From Terriglobia bacterium (GTDB taxonomy: Bacteria; Acidobacteriota; Terriglobia; Terriglobales; Acidobacteriaceae), in contig JAIQFT010000013.1 in NCBI GenBank assembly GCA_020073185.1, positions 88,284 through 152,283 on the forward strand: DNA of 64,000 nucleotides. Reading direction: 5' to 3'. The notes beneath the pieces were generated by a model that did not search any database, was not told the DNA's origin, and saw only the letters and a program-made list of their open reading frames with translations. Every line of letters begins with the position of its first letter. Positions within the stretch are counted from its first letter, which is position 1. Positions 32,382 through 41,289 of the stretch are shown piece by piece. Position numbers and translations under genes: made by a program.

Positions 32382-33122
32382 ATGTGGACGATCTATGCCA
32401 TAGTGCCGCTGCTGCTGACAGTGTTCGCTCTGGTGCATTTTTTCAAGCGCGGCAGCGGTAATTATCTCTGGGTGTTCCTCATCATCTTTCTCCCAACAAT
32501 CGGCCCGATCGTATACATCATCGTCGAAGTCCTGCCCGAGTTGCGTTCCGGCCCCGCCAGCCGCGCTTCTTCAGGCTGGCTCGCCAATAGGAAACGAATC
32601 AAGTACCTGGAAGCGGTCGTGCTCGACAACCCGTCGGCCGGCAACTACGAGGAACTCGCTGACCTCTACCTCCAGGACGAAAACTACGCGCGCGCCCGCG
32701 AGTGCTTCGACCGCGCCATCTCCTCCCGCACCGATCTGCCCGATCCCTTCTACGGCCGCGCGCTGTGTTCCCTCGTCTTGAGTGACATTGCGCGAGCCAC
32801 TCCCGACCTGGAAAAGGCCGTCGCCATGAATCGCAAGCACGACTACGGGCGCGCCTTGGGGCTGCTCGCGTTTTGCTATGCGCAGACCGGCAAGGCGGAA
32901 GCGGCGGAAACGCTGTTCCGCGAAGCCCTGGCCACCTCGACGCTGTCGGAAACGCAATTTCGCTTCGCCGAGTTCCTGGCTGCGCAGGGCAAAACCGATG
33001 AGGCGCGCGACTGGGCGCAGCGCGTCGTCAACAAGCGCGCCGCCCTTTCCGGCCCGCTCCGCCGCGCCGATACGCGCTGGATTCGCCAGTCCGAATCGCT
33101 GCTCAAACAACTCGGCGGGTAG
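32382..33122 (+). CDS. TPR-containing membrane-anchored protein
   Basis: The 246-residue product has an N-terminal membrane part (WTIYAIVPLLLTVFALVHFF and LWVFLIIFLPTIGPIVYIIVEVLP) that resembles the PLDc_N two-helix anchor. It is followed by a cytoplasmic helical repeat region with TPR signatures (NYEELADLYLQDENYARARECFDRAI; GLLAFCYAQTGKAEAAETLFREAL; SETQFRFAEFLAAQGKTDEARDW). The kinase gene ends nine bases upstream. The role is probably scaffold or assembly, not known. Confidence 0.75.
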   Translation: MWTIYAIVPLLLTVFALVHFFKRGSGNYLWVFLIIFLPTIGPIVYIIVEVLPELRSGPASRASSGWLANRKRIKYLEAVVLDNPSAGNYEELADLYLQDENYARARECFDRAISSRTDLPDPFYGRALCSLVLSDIARATPDLEKAVAMNRKHDYGRALGLLAFCYAQTGKAEAAETLFREALATSTLSETQFRFAEFLAAQGKTDEARDWAQRVVNKRAALSGPLRRADTRWIRQSESLLKQLGG

Positions 33123-33181
33123 CGCGCCGCGCTCCCCAAAACCGCCGACTCTTAGTCCCGAAGCTCGGTGAGTTCGGGCGG

Positions 33182-33208
33182 CGGCCATCGACCGCCGGCC
33201 ATCGACTG
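33182..33208. repeat. CGGCCATCGACCGCCGGCCATCGAC repeat upstream of mnmG
   Basis: Tandem CGGCCATCGAC copies, 15 bases before the mnmG start, of the GTCGATGG family found inside mnmG and mfd. Confidence 0.7.
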
Positions 33209-33222
33209 TTTACAATGACCAC

Positions 33223-35466
33223 GTGGGGTTCAGTGAGCAATACGACGTAGTGGTGGTCGGCGCCGGGCACGCCGGATGCGAGGCCGCCATGGCTGCCGCG
33301 CGCATGGGCTTGAAGACCGCACTGTTCACGCTTAACCTCGACCTGATCGCGCAGATGTCCTGCAACCCGGCAGTGGGCGGCATTGCCAAGGGCCACCTGG
33401 TGCGCGAAGTCGACGCGCTGGGCGGCATCATGGGCGAGGTCACCGACGCGGTCGGCATCCAGTTCCGCCTGCTCAACACCTCCCGCGGCCCGGCCGTCTG
33501 GTCGCCGCGCGCGCAGTGCGACAAACAGCAGTACCGCCTGAAGATGCGCCAGGTATTGGAGTCACAGGAGAACCTGAAAATCAAACAGGCGGAAGTGGCC
33601 GATTTGATGGTCGACGAGGACGGCCATCGACCATCGACAGTCGACCGTCGACGCATTGTGCGCGGGATTGCCCTTCGCGATGGACGGACCATCGCCGCCC
33701 AAGCCGTCATTATCACCACCGGCACCTTTCTCAACGGCCTCATCCACTGCGGCGAGCAACAGATTCCCGCCGGACGCAGCGGCGAACCGCCCTCCGTTCT
33801 GCTCGGCGAAAACATCAAGAAGCTCGGCCTGCGCGGCTGCCGCCTGAAGACCGGCACGCCCCCGCGTCTCGACGGACGGACCATTGACTGGACGCGCTTC
33901 CAGATGCAGCCTGGCGATGCCGACCCCACGCCTTTCAGCTTCCGTACTCGCCGCGTCGCCCACGCCGACCGCCAGGTGCCCTGCTACATCGCGTTCACGA
34001 CCGAGGAGACACACCGCGTCATCCGCGAAAACGTGCACCGCTCGCCCATGTACACCGGCCAGATCAAATCTATCGGACCACGATACTGTCCTTCGATTGA
34101 GGACAAGATCGTCAAGTTTTCCGACAAGCCGACGCACCAGTTGTTCCTCGAGCCTGAGGGGCTGAACACGCACGAGATCTACGTCAATGGCATGTCCACC
34201 TCGCTCCCCTACGAAGTGCAGGCCGCTATTTTGAAGTCCATCCCCGGCCTCGACCAGGCCGACATGCTGCGCCCCGGCTACGCCATCGAGTACGACGCCA
34301 TTGATCCGACCGAGCTGGAGCGTACGCTGGAAACCAAGCAGATCGCGCGCCTCTTCCTGGCCGGGCAGATCAACGGCACCAGCGGCTACGAGGAAGCGGC
34401 GTGCCAGGGAATCATGGCAGGGATCAATGCGGCGCTGGCCGTCAAGGGCGGGCCGCCGCTCATCCTCGACCGCACCGAAGCGTATACGGCGATCCTGATT
34501 GATGACCTCATCAGCAAGGGCACCAACGAGCCCTATCGCATGTTCACCTCGCGCGCCGAGTTTCGCCTGCACCTGCGCATTGACAACGCCGACCGCCGCC
34601 TCACGCCTTACGGCCGCCGCGTCGGATTGATCTCCGACCAGGCTTGGTCCGCCTATCTCGCCAAACAGGAGCGCATGACGGCGCTGAAGGAAGTGCTGGA
34701 GAAAACCAAGCTCAGCGGTGAAATGCTGGAGGGGATTGAGAAGCCGATGGTCGATGGCCAGCGGTCGATGGTCGGCAGTCGGCGGTTGATGGCCGAAGTG
34801 CTTGAAGATACAGACAATGAATTAAGCGGCTGTCATCCCGAGCGAGGGTGCACGCCCGAGTCGAGGGACCTTGCGTTGCCTGACCTGACCGCGAATCTCG
34901 GCGCCCCTCTCGCGCAATTGCTCAAGCGGCCCGAGATCACGATCGAAAAGCTGACTGAAGTTTTGCGCGGACTTTTGCCTGATTTCTTCGAGCCCCGTAG
35001 GGGCGGTCCGCTGGTCGCCCAGCGCGGAAGTGCTGAGTCAGGCGATCATCTCAATCTCGAGTCCCGCAGGGACGACGCTGACGATTGCCTGCTCGTGCGT
35101 CAAATCCCCGCGTTCCGTCTGCAACCCATACCACGCAACCCGAACGCTCTTTCCGCCGAAATCGGCAACGAATTGAGGTCGGTCGAAACCGAAATCAAGT
35201 ACGCCGGCTACCTCAGCCAGCAGCAGAAGGCGATCGAGCGCTTGAAGAAGGCCGAACAGCGCACTATCCCCGATTGGTTTGACTACGCCTCGGTCAGCGG
35301 CCTCTCCCGCGAGATGAAGGAAAAGCTGCAGCGCGTTCGCCCGCGCACCATCGGCCAGGCCAGTCGCATTCCGGGCGTCACCCCGGCGGCGGTGTCGCTC
35401 ATCAATGTGTACATTGAAATCCAGGCGCGCCGCGCGCAACAGGCTTCGGCGCTCTCCTCGGACTGA
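33223..35466 (+). CDS. mnmG: tRNA uridine-5-carboxymethylaminomethyl modification enzyme MnmG
   Basis: MnmG (GidA) with MnmE makes the cmnm5 modification at the wobble uridine. The FAD-binding N-terminus is [20 protein letters not shown], followed by [24 protein letters not shown] and the [20 protein letters not shown] block. GTG at 33223 is the start that keeps the whole domain. The protein has 747 residues against about 630 in the family; the excess is made of four repeat-derived in-frame segments near residues 132-146, 506-524, 534-556 and 589-640, and removing them gives roughly 640. Catalytic segments are untouched. Confidence 0.96.
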   Translation: MGFSEQYDVVVVGAGHAGCEAAMAAARMGLKTALFTLNLDLIAQMSCNPAVGGIAKGHLVREVDALGGIMGEVTDAVGIQFRLLNTSRGPAVWSPRAQCDKQQYRLKMRQVLESQENLKIKQAEVADLMVDEDGHRPSTVDRRRIVRGIALRDGRTIAAQAVIITTGTFLNGLIHCGEQQIPAGRSGEPPSVLLGENIKKLGLRGCRLKTGTPPRLDGRTIDWTRFQMQPGDADPTPFSFRTRRVAHADRQVPCYIAFTTEETHRVIRENVHRSPMYTGQIKSIGPRYCPSIEDKIVKFSDKPTHQLFLEPEGLNTHEIYVNGMSTSLPYEVQAAILKSIPGLDQADMLRPGYAIEYDAIDPTELERTLETKQIARLFLAGQINGTSGYEEAACQGIMAGINAALAVKGGPPLILDRTEAYTAILIDDLISKGTNEPYRMFTSRAEFRLHLRIDNADRRLTPYGRRVGLISDQAWSAYLAKQERMTALKEVLEKTKLSGEMLEGIEKPMVDGQRSMVGSRRLMAEVLEDTDNELSGCHPERGCTPESRDLALPDLTANLGAPLAQLLKRPEITIEKLTEVLRGLLPDFFEPRRGGPLVAQRGSAESGDHLNLESRRDDADDCLLVRQIPAFRLQPIPRNPNALSAEIGNELRSVETEIKYAGYLSQQQKAIERLKKAEQRTIPDWFDYASVSGLSREMKEKLQRVRPRTIGQASRIPGVTPAAVSLINVYIEIQARRAQQASALSSD
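33619..33657. repeat. In-frame GTCGATGG-family repeat in mnmG (first)
   Basis: CATCGACCATCGACAGTCGACCG region; encodes HRPSTVDRR between two conserved FAD-domain strands. Confidence 0.75.
34738..34796. repeat. In-frame GTCGATGG-family repeat in mnmG (second)
   Basis: Contains GATGGTCGATGGCCAGCG, GTCGATGG and GGCAGTCGGCGGTTGATGG; encodes [18 protein letters not shown]. Confidence 0.75.
34829..34878. repeat. In-frame GTCATCCCGAGCG repeat in mnmG
   Basis: TGTCATCCCGAGCGAGGG with GAGTCGAGGGACCTTGCG matches a repeat I recall as very common in acidobacterial genomes; encodes [17 protein letters not shown]. Confidence 0.75.
34987..35080. repeat. In-frame CCCCGTAGGGGC / TCCCGCAGGGACG repeats in mnmG
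   Basis: Two short perfect hairpins of the CCCGTAGGG type (34993-35006 region and 35060-35073 region) inside the coding frame, encoding EPRRGG and LESRRDD. Confidence 0.75.
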
Positions 35467-35487
35467 TTCCTCCGGCCTCGCTGCACG

Positions 35488-35508
35488 GAAACTCGAAACT
35501 GAAACTGT
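35488..35508. repeat. GGAAACTCGAAACTGAAACTG repeat after mnmG
   Basis: Short tandem GAAACT(C/G) array in the 44-base gap between mnmG and the zinc-ribbon gene. Same family as in the lipid-kinase gene. Confidence 0.6.
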
Positions 35509-35510
35509 AT

Positions 35511-36002
35511 TTATGCTCCCGCGCTGCGCACCAGCGCCTGGTATTCCTGGTCCGCGCCCGGCGACACGAGCACCCACAGCGTGTAAACCCCCAGTGCAGT
35601 GCCGAATGGAATATTGATCAGCGAAATGACCCCCAGCACGATCGCCAGGATGCGCCCCCAATCCTGACGCTGGAGCAGGCCGAGACCGGCCGCGATCCCC
35701 ACCGCCGCTTTACACAACAGCACGATCGCGATGGCCGACAGCAGAGGCCGGATAAACATGGGCGGCCCTCCCGGCATGGAAGGCAACCCGAGCGGCCCGA
35801 ATATGGTGTGCGAAACGACCATCAGAATTACCCCGCCCAACAGAGAAATTGCGGAATACGCGATCCACAAAATCCCCAGCAGGTGCGTGTGCCGCGCCAC
35901 CCGCCCGCTGCCCGCCACCACCGGCCCGATCACCTGCTTGCCGCAGCGCTTGCAGTAGCCCTGCCCCGCCTGCAACGCTTCCCCGCATGAATCGCAAAAC
36001 AT
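35511..36002 (-). CDS. Zinc-ribbon membrane protein
   Basis: The 163-residue product begins with a zinc ribbon (FCDSCGEALQAGQGYCKRCGKQV, two CxxC pairs) and has four hydrophobic helices (LLGILWIAYSAISLLGGVILMVV; LLSAIAIVLLCKAAVGIAAGLGLL; ILAIVLGVISLINIPFGTALGVYTLWVL). Similar zinc-ribbon/multi-helix proteins are widespread and uncharacterised. It is convergent with mnmG. Confidence 0.75.
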   Translation of the reverse strand: MFCDSCGEALQAGQGYCKRCGKQVIGPVVAGSGRVARHTHLLGILWIAYSAISLLGGVILMVVSHTIFGPLGLPSMPGGPPMFIRPLLSAIAIVLLCKAAVGIAAGLGLLQRQDWGRILAIVLGVISLINIPFGTALGVYTLWVLVSPGADQEYQALVRSAGA

Positions 36003-36129
36003 AGCCGTGCCCCTTTCCTCGGCTTCGACAGGAGATACGCGCCCGCAACCACGAAAGTTCCGCCGTTTCTTCGCCCGCCCTGATTTCGGATCCGCGGCGA
36101 TTCGCTCCGCGCCCCGTAGTTTTTCGCGG

Positions 36130-38307
36130 CTATTGGCGAATCTCCCCTAGCGCCCGTTCTGTCGCCTTCAGCAGCGCTTCCGGCCCGACCGGCTTGCCCG
36201 TCGCGTGTGTCATCCACAAATCCGGCGCGACGCTGCCGTAGCTGGCCATGCGCTCGAACTCCGGCCCCACCTTGCCCGCCTTCTTCATCCGCTCTTCGAT
36301 CTGGAAGGCGATCATGTGCCCGATCGGGTAGTCCGGCAGGTAGAGAAACGAGTGGATCATGTGCGAGTACACCGCCAGCAGCACCACATCTTTTTTCTTG
36401 AACACCGGCGCGTAGTACTGGTTCCACACGTCTTTGGCGATCTGCACCGTGGCCTCGCGCAACTGGGCTGGCGTCGCGTTGGGATGGTCGTACATCCAGT
36501 GCCACACCGCCATGTCGACCAGCGCCACGCCCGCAATCTCGTACGTTCCCCAGAAGTCGTTCAGCGTGCGCAGCGCCTCATCTTTTGCGCTCGGCGAGTG
36601 CAGGCCCAGCAATTCCAAATCGCGCGCCTGGAAGACGAAAGCCAGCGCCTCGGTGAACGCGGTGTTGGGCACGCCCGAGAGCAGCCAGTGGTCTACGTCC
36701 TTCATCGAGAACGTCTGCTCCACGTTGTGCCCCATCTCGTGCACCGCGATGTTGAAGCCCTTGTAATTCATGCCCGCCTTATCGACGCGCGTGCGCAGGT
36801 GCACCTTGGCGTCGCGCATCTGCGCGCCCCAGGCGTGACCGGACCCGCGTGCCGGATCGACAACGATGTTTTCCGCCACATAGCGCGCGCGCTCCGGCGC
36901 GAAGCCCAGCTTCACCAGCAGGTTCGGAATATCCGTGCGATACGCCTCCGCCGTTGGGTAGCGCTTGCGCACCATCTCGTCGAGCTGCGCCTCGTTGTAT
37001 TCCGACTTCGGCCGGAACCCGGAGTACCAGACGTCAAACGGCTCCAGCGGACGCCCCAGCCGCTTCTCGATCAGCGCCGCAATCTTCGGAACCAGCGGCG
37101 AGCTGACCACGTCCACCAGCATCTGGCGTACCCGCGGCTCCGGGATCTCGCGGTTCTCGTCGAAGCGCCGCGCAATCAGGGTGGGCGCCGTCGGCGAGTA
37201 TGGGTCCAGCTTGCGCTCGGCAAAATAATCGTTCTGCAGGACGGCATAGCGCGTGTCCGGCTCGCGCGCATTGGTTGTGTGGCTCGGGTCTCCGACCCGA
37301 GAGGGTTTGAAGTCCGAATCCTTCTCCGCTGCCGGCTTCACCTCATTCGTCCAGGGATTCCAGTCTACCTGCGGATTGTTGATCGCCGCCTCCGGAATGG
37401 TCTGCGTGACGATCCGCTCCATCACCTGCTGCACCGTGCGCTGCTTCGCCAGGGCGTTTGGCAGGTCATAATCCGCCTTGATCTCGTCGCGCAGATTCCA
37501 ATGCGACAGCAGCCTCATACCTTTTGGGAAGAGTCGCGTATCGCCAGCGCGCGAATCCGCGTTTGTTGAAAGCTGCGAGCTAAGAGCTGAAGGCTGCCCC
37601 ACCACGTGGTACATCCAAAGGTTGTACTCGGCGATGTAGTTGTCCGCGTTGGCGCGCGCCTGCGCGATGGCCAGGTTCACCTCCGCCGGCACGCGCTTGG
37701 AGAACCTCTGCGCCAGGCGGGCCTCCGCCCACTGACGCCGCGTCCAGTGCTGCCCCTCGGTCAGCCGCTGGTCGAGCGTGGTCAGCGGAAAATTCAGCAG
37801 CGCCACGAACGCCAGCTTGTTCTTGAAGAAGTCGTCGGTGATGTGCGCCGCAGGATCGTAGCCCGCGAAAGTCTCATCCAGCGGCAGCATGGGACCGAGG
37901 TCCAGATCGGCTTGCGTGCGGAACTCGCGCACGATCTCGCCCATGTGTCCGTCCAGTTGCTCCAGCAGTTTCTCGAAGCGCGCAAACACCGTGTCCAGCG
38001 CCGCCTGGTCGCCGGCGAAATTCGCGCGCACGAACGCCTCGAACGCCGCCTGGTCGCCATCTTCCGCACGCCAGAATTCCCCCGTCTGTTTTAGTCCGCG
38101 CCGCGCCCGCTCCCGCTGCCCTTCGCCATACTTGGCGACCAACTCGCCTTCCATCTTCTTCTGCACCGCATCGAGCCATGGGGCGCGCACGCCCTCGTGC
38201 GCAACATTTTTCGCCGGGCTTTCAATCGCGGTGCTCATGGCATTCTCCTGTGCGAACATGCTGATGACTGCACAAAGCAGTATGACTAAGATGCCGCCCT
38301 GGCGCAT
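36130..38307 (-). CDS. Secreted zinc metallopeptidase, HExxH/gluzincin type
   Basis: The 725-residue product has a signal peptide (RQGGILVILLCAVISMFAQE) and a C-terminal catalytic region with HEMGHNVEQ (HExxH) followed by TEALAFVFQARDLELLG, whose Glu is the expected third zinc ligand. The layout resembles M3/oligopeptidase-F-like gluzincins, but the exact family is unclear. The ATG at 38307 has a strong AGGAGG site; the frame continues upstream without similarity. Two repeat-derived segments, QPSALSSQLSTNADSRAGD and PSRVGDPSHTTNAREPDT, lie in frame in the middle region. Confidence 0.82.
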   Translation of the reverse strand: MRQGGILVILLCAVISMFAQENAMSTAIESPAKNVAHEGVRAPWLDAVQKKMEGELVAKYGEGQRERARRGLKQTGEFWRAEDGDQAAFEAFVRANFAGDQAALDTVFARFEKLLEQLDGHMGEIVREFRTQADLDLGPMLPLDETFAGYDPAAHITDDFFKNKLAFVALLNFPLTTLDQRLTEGQHWTRRQWAEARLAQRFSKRVPAEVNLAIAQARANADNYIAEYNLWMYHVVGQPSALSSQLSTNADSRAGDTRLFPKGMRLLSHWNLRDEIKADYDLPNALAKQRTVQQVMERIVTQTIPEAAINNPQVDWNPWTNEVKPAAEKDSDFKPSRVGDPSHTTNAREPDTRYAVLQNDYFAERKLDPYSPTAPTLIARRFDENREIPEPRVRQMLVDVVSSPLVPKIAALIEKRLGRPLEPFDVWYSGFRPKSEYNEAQLDEMVRKRYPTAEAYRTDIPNLLVKLGFAPERARYVAENIVVDPARGSGHAWGAQMRDAKVHLRTRVDKAGMNYKGFNIAVHEMGHNVEQTFSMKDVDHWLLSGVPNTAFTEALAFVFQARDLELLGLHSPSAKDEALRTLNDFWGTYEIAGVALVDMAVWHWMYDHPNATPAQLREATVQIAKDVWNQYYAPVFKKKDVVLLAVYSHMIHSFLYLPDYPIGHMIAFQIEERMKKAGKVGPEFERMASYGSVAPDLWMTHATGKPVGPEALLKATERALGEIRQ
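37283..37301. repeat. In-frame CTCGGGTCTCCGACCCGAG hairpin in metallopeptidase
   Basis: Perfect 8-bp stem with a 3-base loop, inside the coding frame. Confidence 0.8.
37566..37600. repeat. In-frame AGCTGCGAGCTAAGAGCTGAAGGC repeat in metallopeptidase
   Basis: Tandem (A/G)AGCTG(A/C)(A/G) units as found upstream of ruvA; encodes the QPSALSSQLS stretch. Confidence 0.7.
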
Positions 38308-38678
38308 GCGACCTCCTGAAGTTGAAAGTGGAGCGGCCCAGTATACGGGCCGGGCCCGTTGCTCGCTTGGCAAGGCTCGTGCGCAACAGTCAATCTTTCA
38401 CCGCAAGGAACCCCCTCCCCGCTACCTCGATCTTTTGGAATCAAGATCTTACGGAGAATTTCCCGCCAGATCTTTGAATCAGCGGGAGTTAGAGGCAAAA
38501 TATTGAAAACAAATGTAGTAGCGCGTCGGCAGTGGTTTGCGAAAGGAACCGAAGGGCGGCGGGCGGAGGGCATGGCGATGCCGGGGTGCGAGCGGCGGTT
38601 GCGAGGACACAACTACGCACGCGCACGGTGCGCACAAGCTTAAGATTAGCGGCGTGACGCGAGCGTGTCTGTGACTTC
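38308..38678. other. Intergenic gap, nothing coding seen
   Basis: GC-rich, no good ORF on either strand with a ribosome site. An AAATGTAGTAG motif (38513-38523) and a GCGCACGGTGCGCAC dyad are visible; neither is convincing as a regulatory site. Confidence 0.4.
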
Positions 38679-38735
38679 ATGAGAAAAATTTGTGGTGTCG
38701 AGGGTTGGCGGCTCCCGAAATGGGAAGACAGATAG
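38679..38735 (+). CDS. Possible 18-residue ORF before small-protein pair
   Basis: MRKICGVEGWRLPKWEDR then TAG. It is in the same frame as the following 44-residue ORF, one codon (CAT) separating the TAG from the GTG start. It may be a leader, a remnant of a longer reading frame, or chance. Confidence 0.25.
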   Translation: MRKICGVEGWRLPKWEDR

Positions 38736-38738
38736 CAT

Positions 38739-38873
38739 GTGCAGCGAGGCTACATCCCAGACGGCCGCGGTATTACCTACCGAGACCGGTATGCTCCAGA
38801 GGGCGCACCGCCAACTATCGCCGCTGGAGGGGTCGGTGAGACAATCGGGCTGCCTTGGGAGGCAACGATATGA
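38739..38873 (+). CDS. Possible 44-residue Gly/Pro-rich small protein
   Basis: A GTG-initiated ORF reading VQRGYIPDGRGITYRDRYAP, then EGAPPTIAAGGVGETIGLPW and EATI. Composition looks coding (balanced charged and aromatic residues, no low complexity). Its stop overlaps the ATG of the next ORF (ATGA), the usual sign of translational coupling. No family recognised. Confidence 0.4.
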   Translation: MQRGYIPDGRGITYRDRYAPEGAPPTIAAGGVGETIGLPWEATI

Positions 38874-38953
38874 CGCTTTGGCGTGTGGTTGAGATCGTAA
38901 TAATTGTGGTGGTGATCTACGCAGCGGTTCGCCTGTTTCGAAAAAGGGCGTAG
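38870..38953 (+). CDS. Probable 27-residue single-helix membrane microprotein
   Basis: MTLWRVVEIVIIVVVIYAAV followed by RLFRKRA: one hydrophobic helix ending in a basic cluster, so N-out/C-in by the positive-inside rule. A strong GGGAGG ribosome site lies 6-8 bases before the ATG, and the start overlaps the stop of the preceding ORF. The family is unknown; size and shape are those of small regulatory membrane proteins. Confidence 0.55.
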   Translation: MTLWRVVEIVIIVVVIYAAVRLFRKRA

Positions 38954-39231
38954 GCTCACGGTTGAGGCGGTGGGTGCGGTGCTCGATGATTCGGGCGGCT
39001 TATCTTCTGCATCACGCGGAAGGTTGGAGCGTGATAACTGACGTGAACAGCAGCTTCGCGTAAGTTACACCTGGGCTCACAAATCGCGCCGCCCTCCGGG
39101 CTGGAGCTTTCCGGTTATAATGTTGGTGATGCAAGCACGCTCCAACTCCCGCCGAACATCCTCGCGCTCCTAGCGCCGCGCCCTCGTTTCCTCTAAACTC
39201 AAGGATTTCAGCCGTACCCGCGGAGTTTTCC
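38954..39231. other. thrS leader region with long-range inverted repeat
   Basis: GTTGGAGCGTG (39023-39033) and CACGCTCCAAC (39136-39146) form a perfect 11-bp inverted pair. A TATAAT box is at 39116-39121 inside the enclosed segment, without a clear -35. No Thr-rich leader peptide or T-box was found. Confidence 0.4.
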
Positions 39232-41250
39232 ATGCCAGACAGCGTCGAAGTAAAGGCCGACATCATCCACATCAAGCTGCCCGACGGCAGCGTCAAGGAA
39301 GTGCCCAAGGGCACCACTGCGCTCGACATCGCGCGCTCCATCTCGCCGCGTCTGGCCGACGCCGCCCTTGCCGCCAAGGAGCACCCCATCGCGCCAAATG
39401 CGGGCGCGCTGGGGACCCCGCAAGAAAACCCCAACGGCAACCTGATTGATCTGACCAGGCCGCTCGAGGCCGACACCGAGCTCCGCATTCTCACCGACCG
39501 CGATCCCGAAGCGCTGCAGGTGTACCGGCACTCGTCCGCCCACCTGATGGCCGCCGCCGTGCTCGAACTCTTCCCCGAAACCAAGCTCGGCCATGGCCCC
39601 GCCACCGAGAGCGGATTCTTCTACGATTTCTACCGTCCCACCCCGTTCACCCCCGAGGACCTGGAGAAGATCGAGAAGAAGATGCAGGAGATCGTGCAGC
39701 GCAACGAGCCTTACGCCCGCGAGTGGCTGCCGCGCCGCGAAGGTCTGGAGCGGTTCCAGCGCGAGGGTGACTTCATGAAGTGCCACTTCATCGAACAGTT
39801 CACCCAGCCCGACGAAAAAATCTCGCTCTACAAGACCGGCAAGTTCGTGGACTTTTGCCGCGGGCCGCACATTCCCTCGACCGGCAAGATCAAGGCCTTC
39901 AAGCTGCTCAACATCGCCGGCGCCTACTGGCTGGGCGACGAGAAGAACGCGCAACTCCAGCGCATCTACGGCACCGCATTCTTCAGCAAGAAGGAGCTCG
40001 ACGAGTTCCTCAAGCAGCAGGAAGAAGCCAAGAAGCGCGATCACCGCTTGCTCGGCAAGCAGCTCGACCTGTTCTCCATCCAGGACATCGCCGGGCCGGG
40101 GCTGATCTTCTGGCATCCCAAGGGCGGGCGCATGCGCAAGGAGATGGAAGACTGGATGCGCGATGAGTATCTCCGCCGCGGCTACGATCTTGTCTACACT
40201 CCGCACGTGGCGCGCGTGGATCTGTGGAAGACCTCGGGCCATGAGGGCTACTACGCGCAAAACATGTTCACGCCCATGGAGCTTGACGACGCCAATTACC
40301 GCATCAAGCCCATGAACTGCCCGTTTCACATCCTGATCTACAAGGATAAGTTGCGCAGCTATCGCGATCTGCCGGTGCGCTTGGGCGAGCTCGGCACTGT
40401 CTATCGCTACGAACGCTCGGGCGTGATGCACGGCCTGCTGCGCGTACGCGGCTTCACCCAGGACGACGCCCACATCTTCTGCACCCCGCAGCAGATCGAG
40501 GACGAGGTCGTCGCTTGCATGGATTTCGCGCTGGAAGTGCTGCGCGTCTACGGCTTCGACAGATACCAGGTCGAGCTTTCCACCTGGGACCCCAAGGACC
40601 AGAAGAATTTCAGCGGCAGCGAAGACCAGTGGAACATGGCCACCAAGTCGCTGGAGAGCGCGCTCCATCGTCGCAATATCGAATACAAGATCATCCCCGG
40701 CGAGGCCGCGTTCTACGGCCCGAAAATTGACGTCAAGCTGGTGGATGCCATCGGCCGCCTGTGGCAGCTCTCCACCATCCAGTTCGACTTCAACCTGCCG
40801 AAGCGCTTTGATCTGGAGTACGTGGGCGAGGACGGCCAGCGCCACCAGCCGCTCATGGTGCACCGCGCGCTCTACGGCTCCATCGAACGCTTCTTCGGCG
40901 TGCTCATCGAGCACTACGCCGGCGCGTTCCCCGTGTGGCTGTCACCGGTGCAGGTGGTCGTGATCCCCATCAGCGAGCGCCATGCCGCATACGCCAACAA
41001 GATCGGCGACGCGCTGAAGGGCTCTAACGTCCGCGTCGAAGTTGACCTGCGCAACGAGAAGATGAATGCCAAAATCCGCGAGCACGCTATGCAGAAGATC
41101 CCATTCCTGCTGGTCGTGGGCGACAAAGAAGCGGAGGCGAATTCGGTCAACGTTCGCAGCCGCGGCCAGGAGAAGACCGAGACCGTGCCGTTCGGCGAAT
41201 TCCAGGCGCGGTTGCAGAAGCTGATCGCCCAGAAGGTGCCCGGGCTGTAA
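39232..41250 (+). CDS. thrS: Threonyl-tRNA synthetase
   Basis: ThrRS charges tRNA-Thr. The 672 residues are full length: N-terminal TGS domain (IIHIKLPDGSVKEVPKGTTALDIA), the editing domain with its HSSAHLMAAAVLELFPE and HFIEQFT zinc-like histidines, a class II core (motif 1 around WHPKGGRMRKEMEDW, RIKPMNCPFHILIYK, YRYERSGVMHGLLRVRGFTQDDAHIF as motif 2), HRALYGSIERFFGVLIEHYAG for motif 3 and an anticodon-binding C-terminus. Monocistronic, behind an inverted-repeat leader. Confidence 0.98.
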   Translation: MPDSVEVKADIIHIKLPDGSVKEVPKGTTALDIARSISPRLADAALAAKEHPIAPNAGALGTPQENPNGNLIDLTRPLEADTELRILTDRDPEALQVYRHSSAHLMAAAVLELFPETKLGHGPATESGFFYDFYRPTPFTPEDLEKIEKKMQEIVQRNEPYAREWLPRREGLERFQREGDFMKCHFIEQFTQPDEKISLYKTGKFVDFCRGPHIPSTGKIKAFKLLNIAGAYWLGDEKNAQLQRIYGTAFFSKKELDEFLKQQEEAKKRDHRLLGKQLDLFSIQDIAGPGLIFWHPKGGRMRKEMEDWMRDEYLRRGYDLVYTPHVARVDLWKTSGHEGYYAQNMFTPMELDDANYRIKPMNCPFHILIYKDKLRSYRDLPVRLGELGTVYRYERSGVMHGLLRVRGFTQDDAHIFCTPQQIEDEVVACMDFALEVLRVYGFDRYQVELSTWDPKDQKNFSGSEDQWNMATKSLESALHRRNIEYKIIPGEAAFYGPKIDVKLVDAIGRLWQLSTIQFDFNLPKRFDLEYVGEDGQRHQPLMVHRALYGSIERFFGVLIEHYAGAFPVWLSPVQVVVIPISERHAAYANKIGDALKGSNVRVEVDLRNEKMNAKIREHAMQKIPFLLVVGDKEAEANSVNVRSRGQEKTETVPFGEFQARLQKLIAQKVPGL

Positions 41251-41289
41251 ACTGTTGCGTGTATTTCGGACCCTGCTAGGAGAACAAGA

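Noticed and set aside
38692..38892. A 66-residue ORF across the small-ORF cluster in another frame
   Set aside because: Less coding-like than the two coupled ORFs, and no ribosome site.
39120..39173. Short ORF MLVMQARSNSRRTSSRS as a possible thrS leader peptide
   Set aside because: It has only one Thr and overlaps the TATAAT box, so it would not be transcribed from it.
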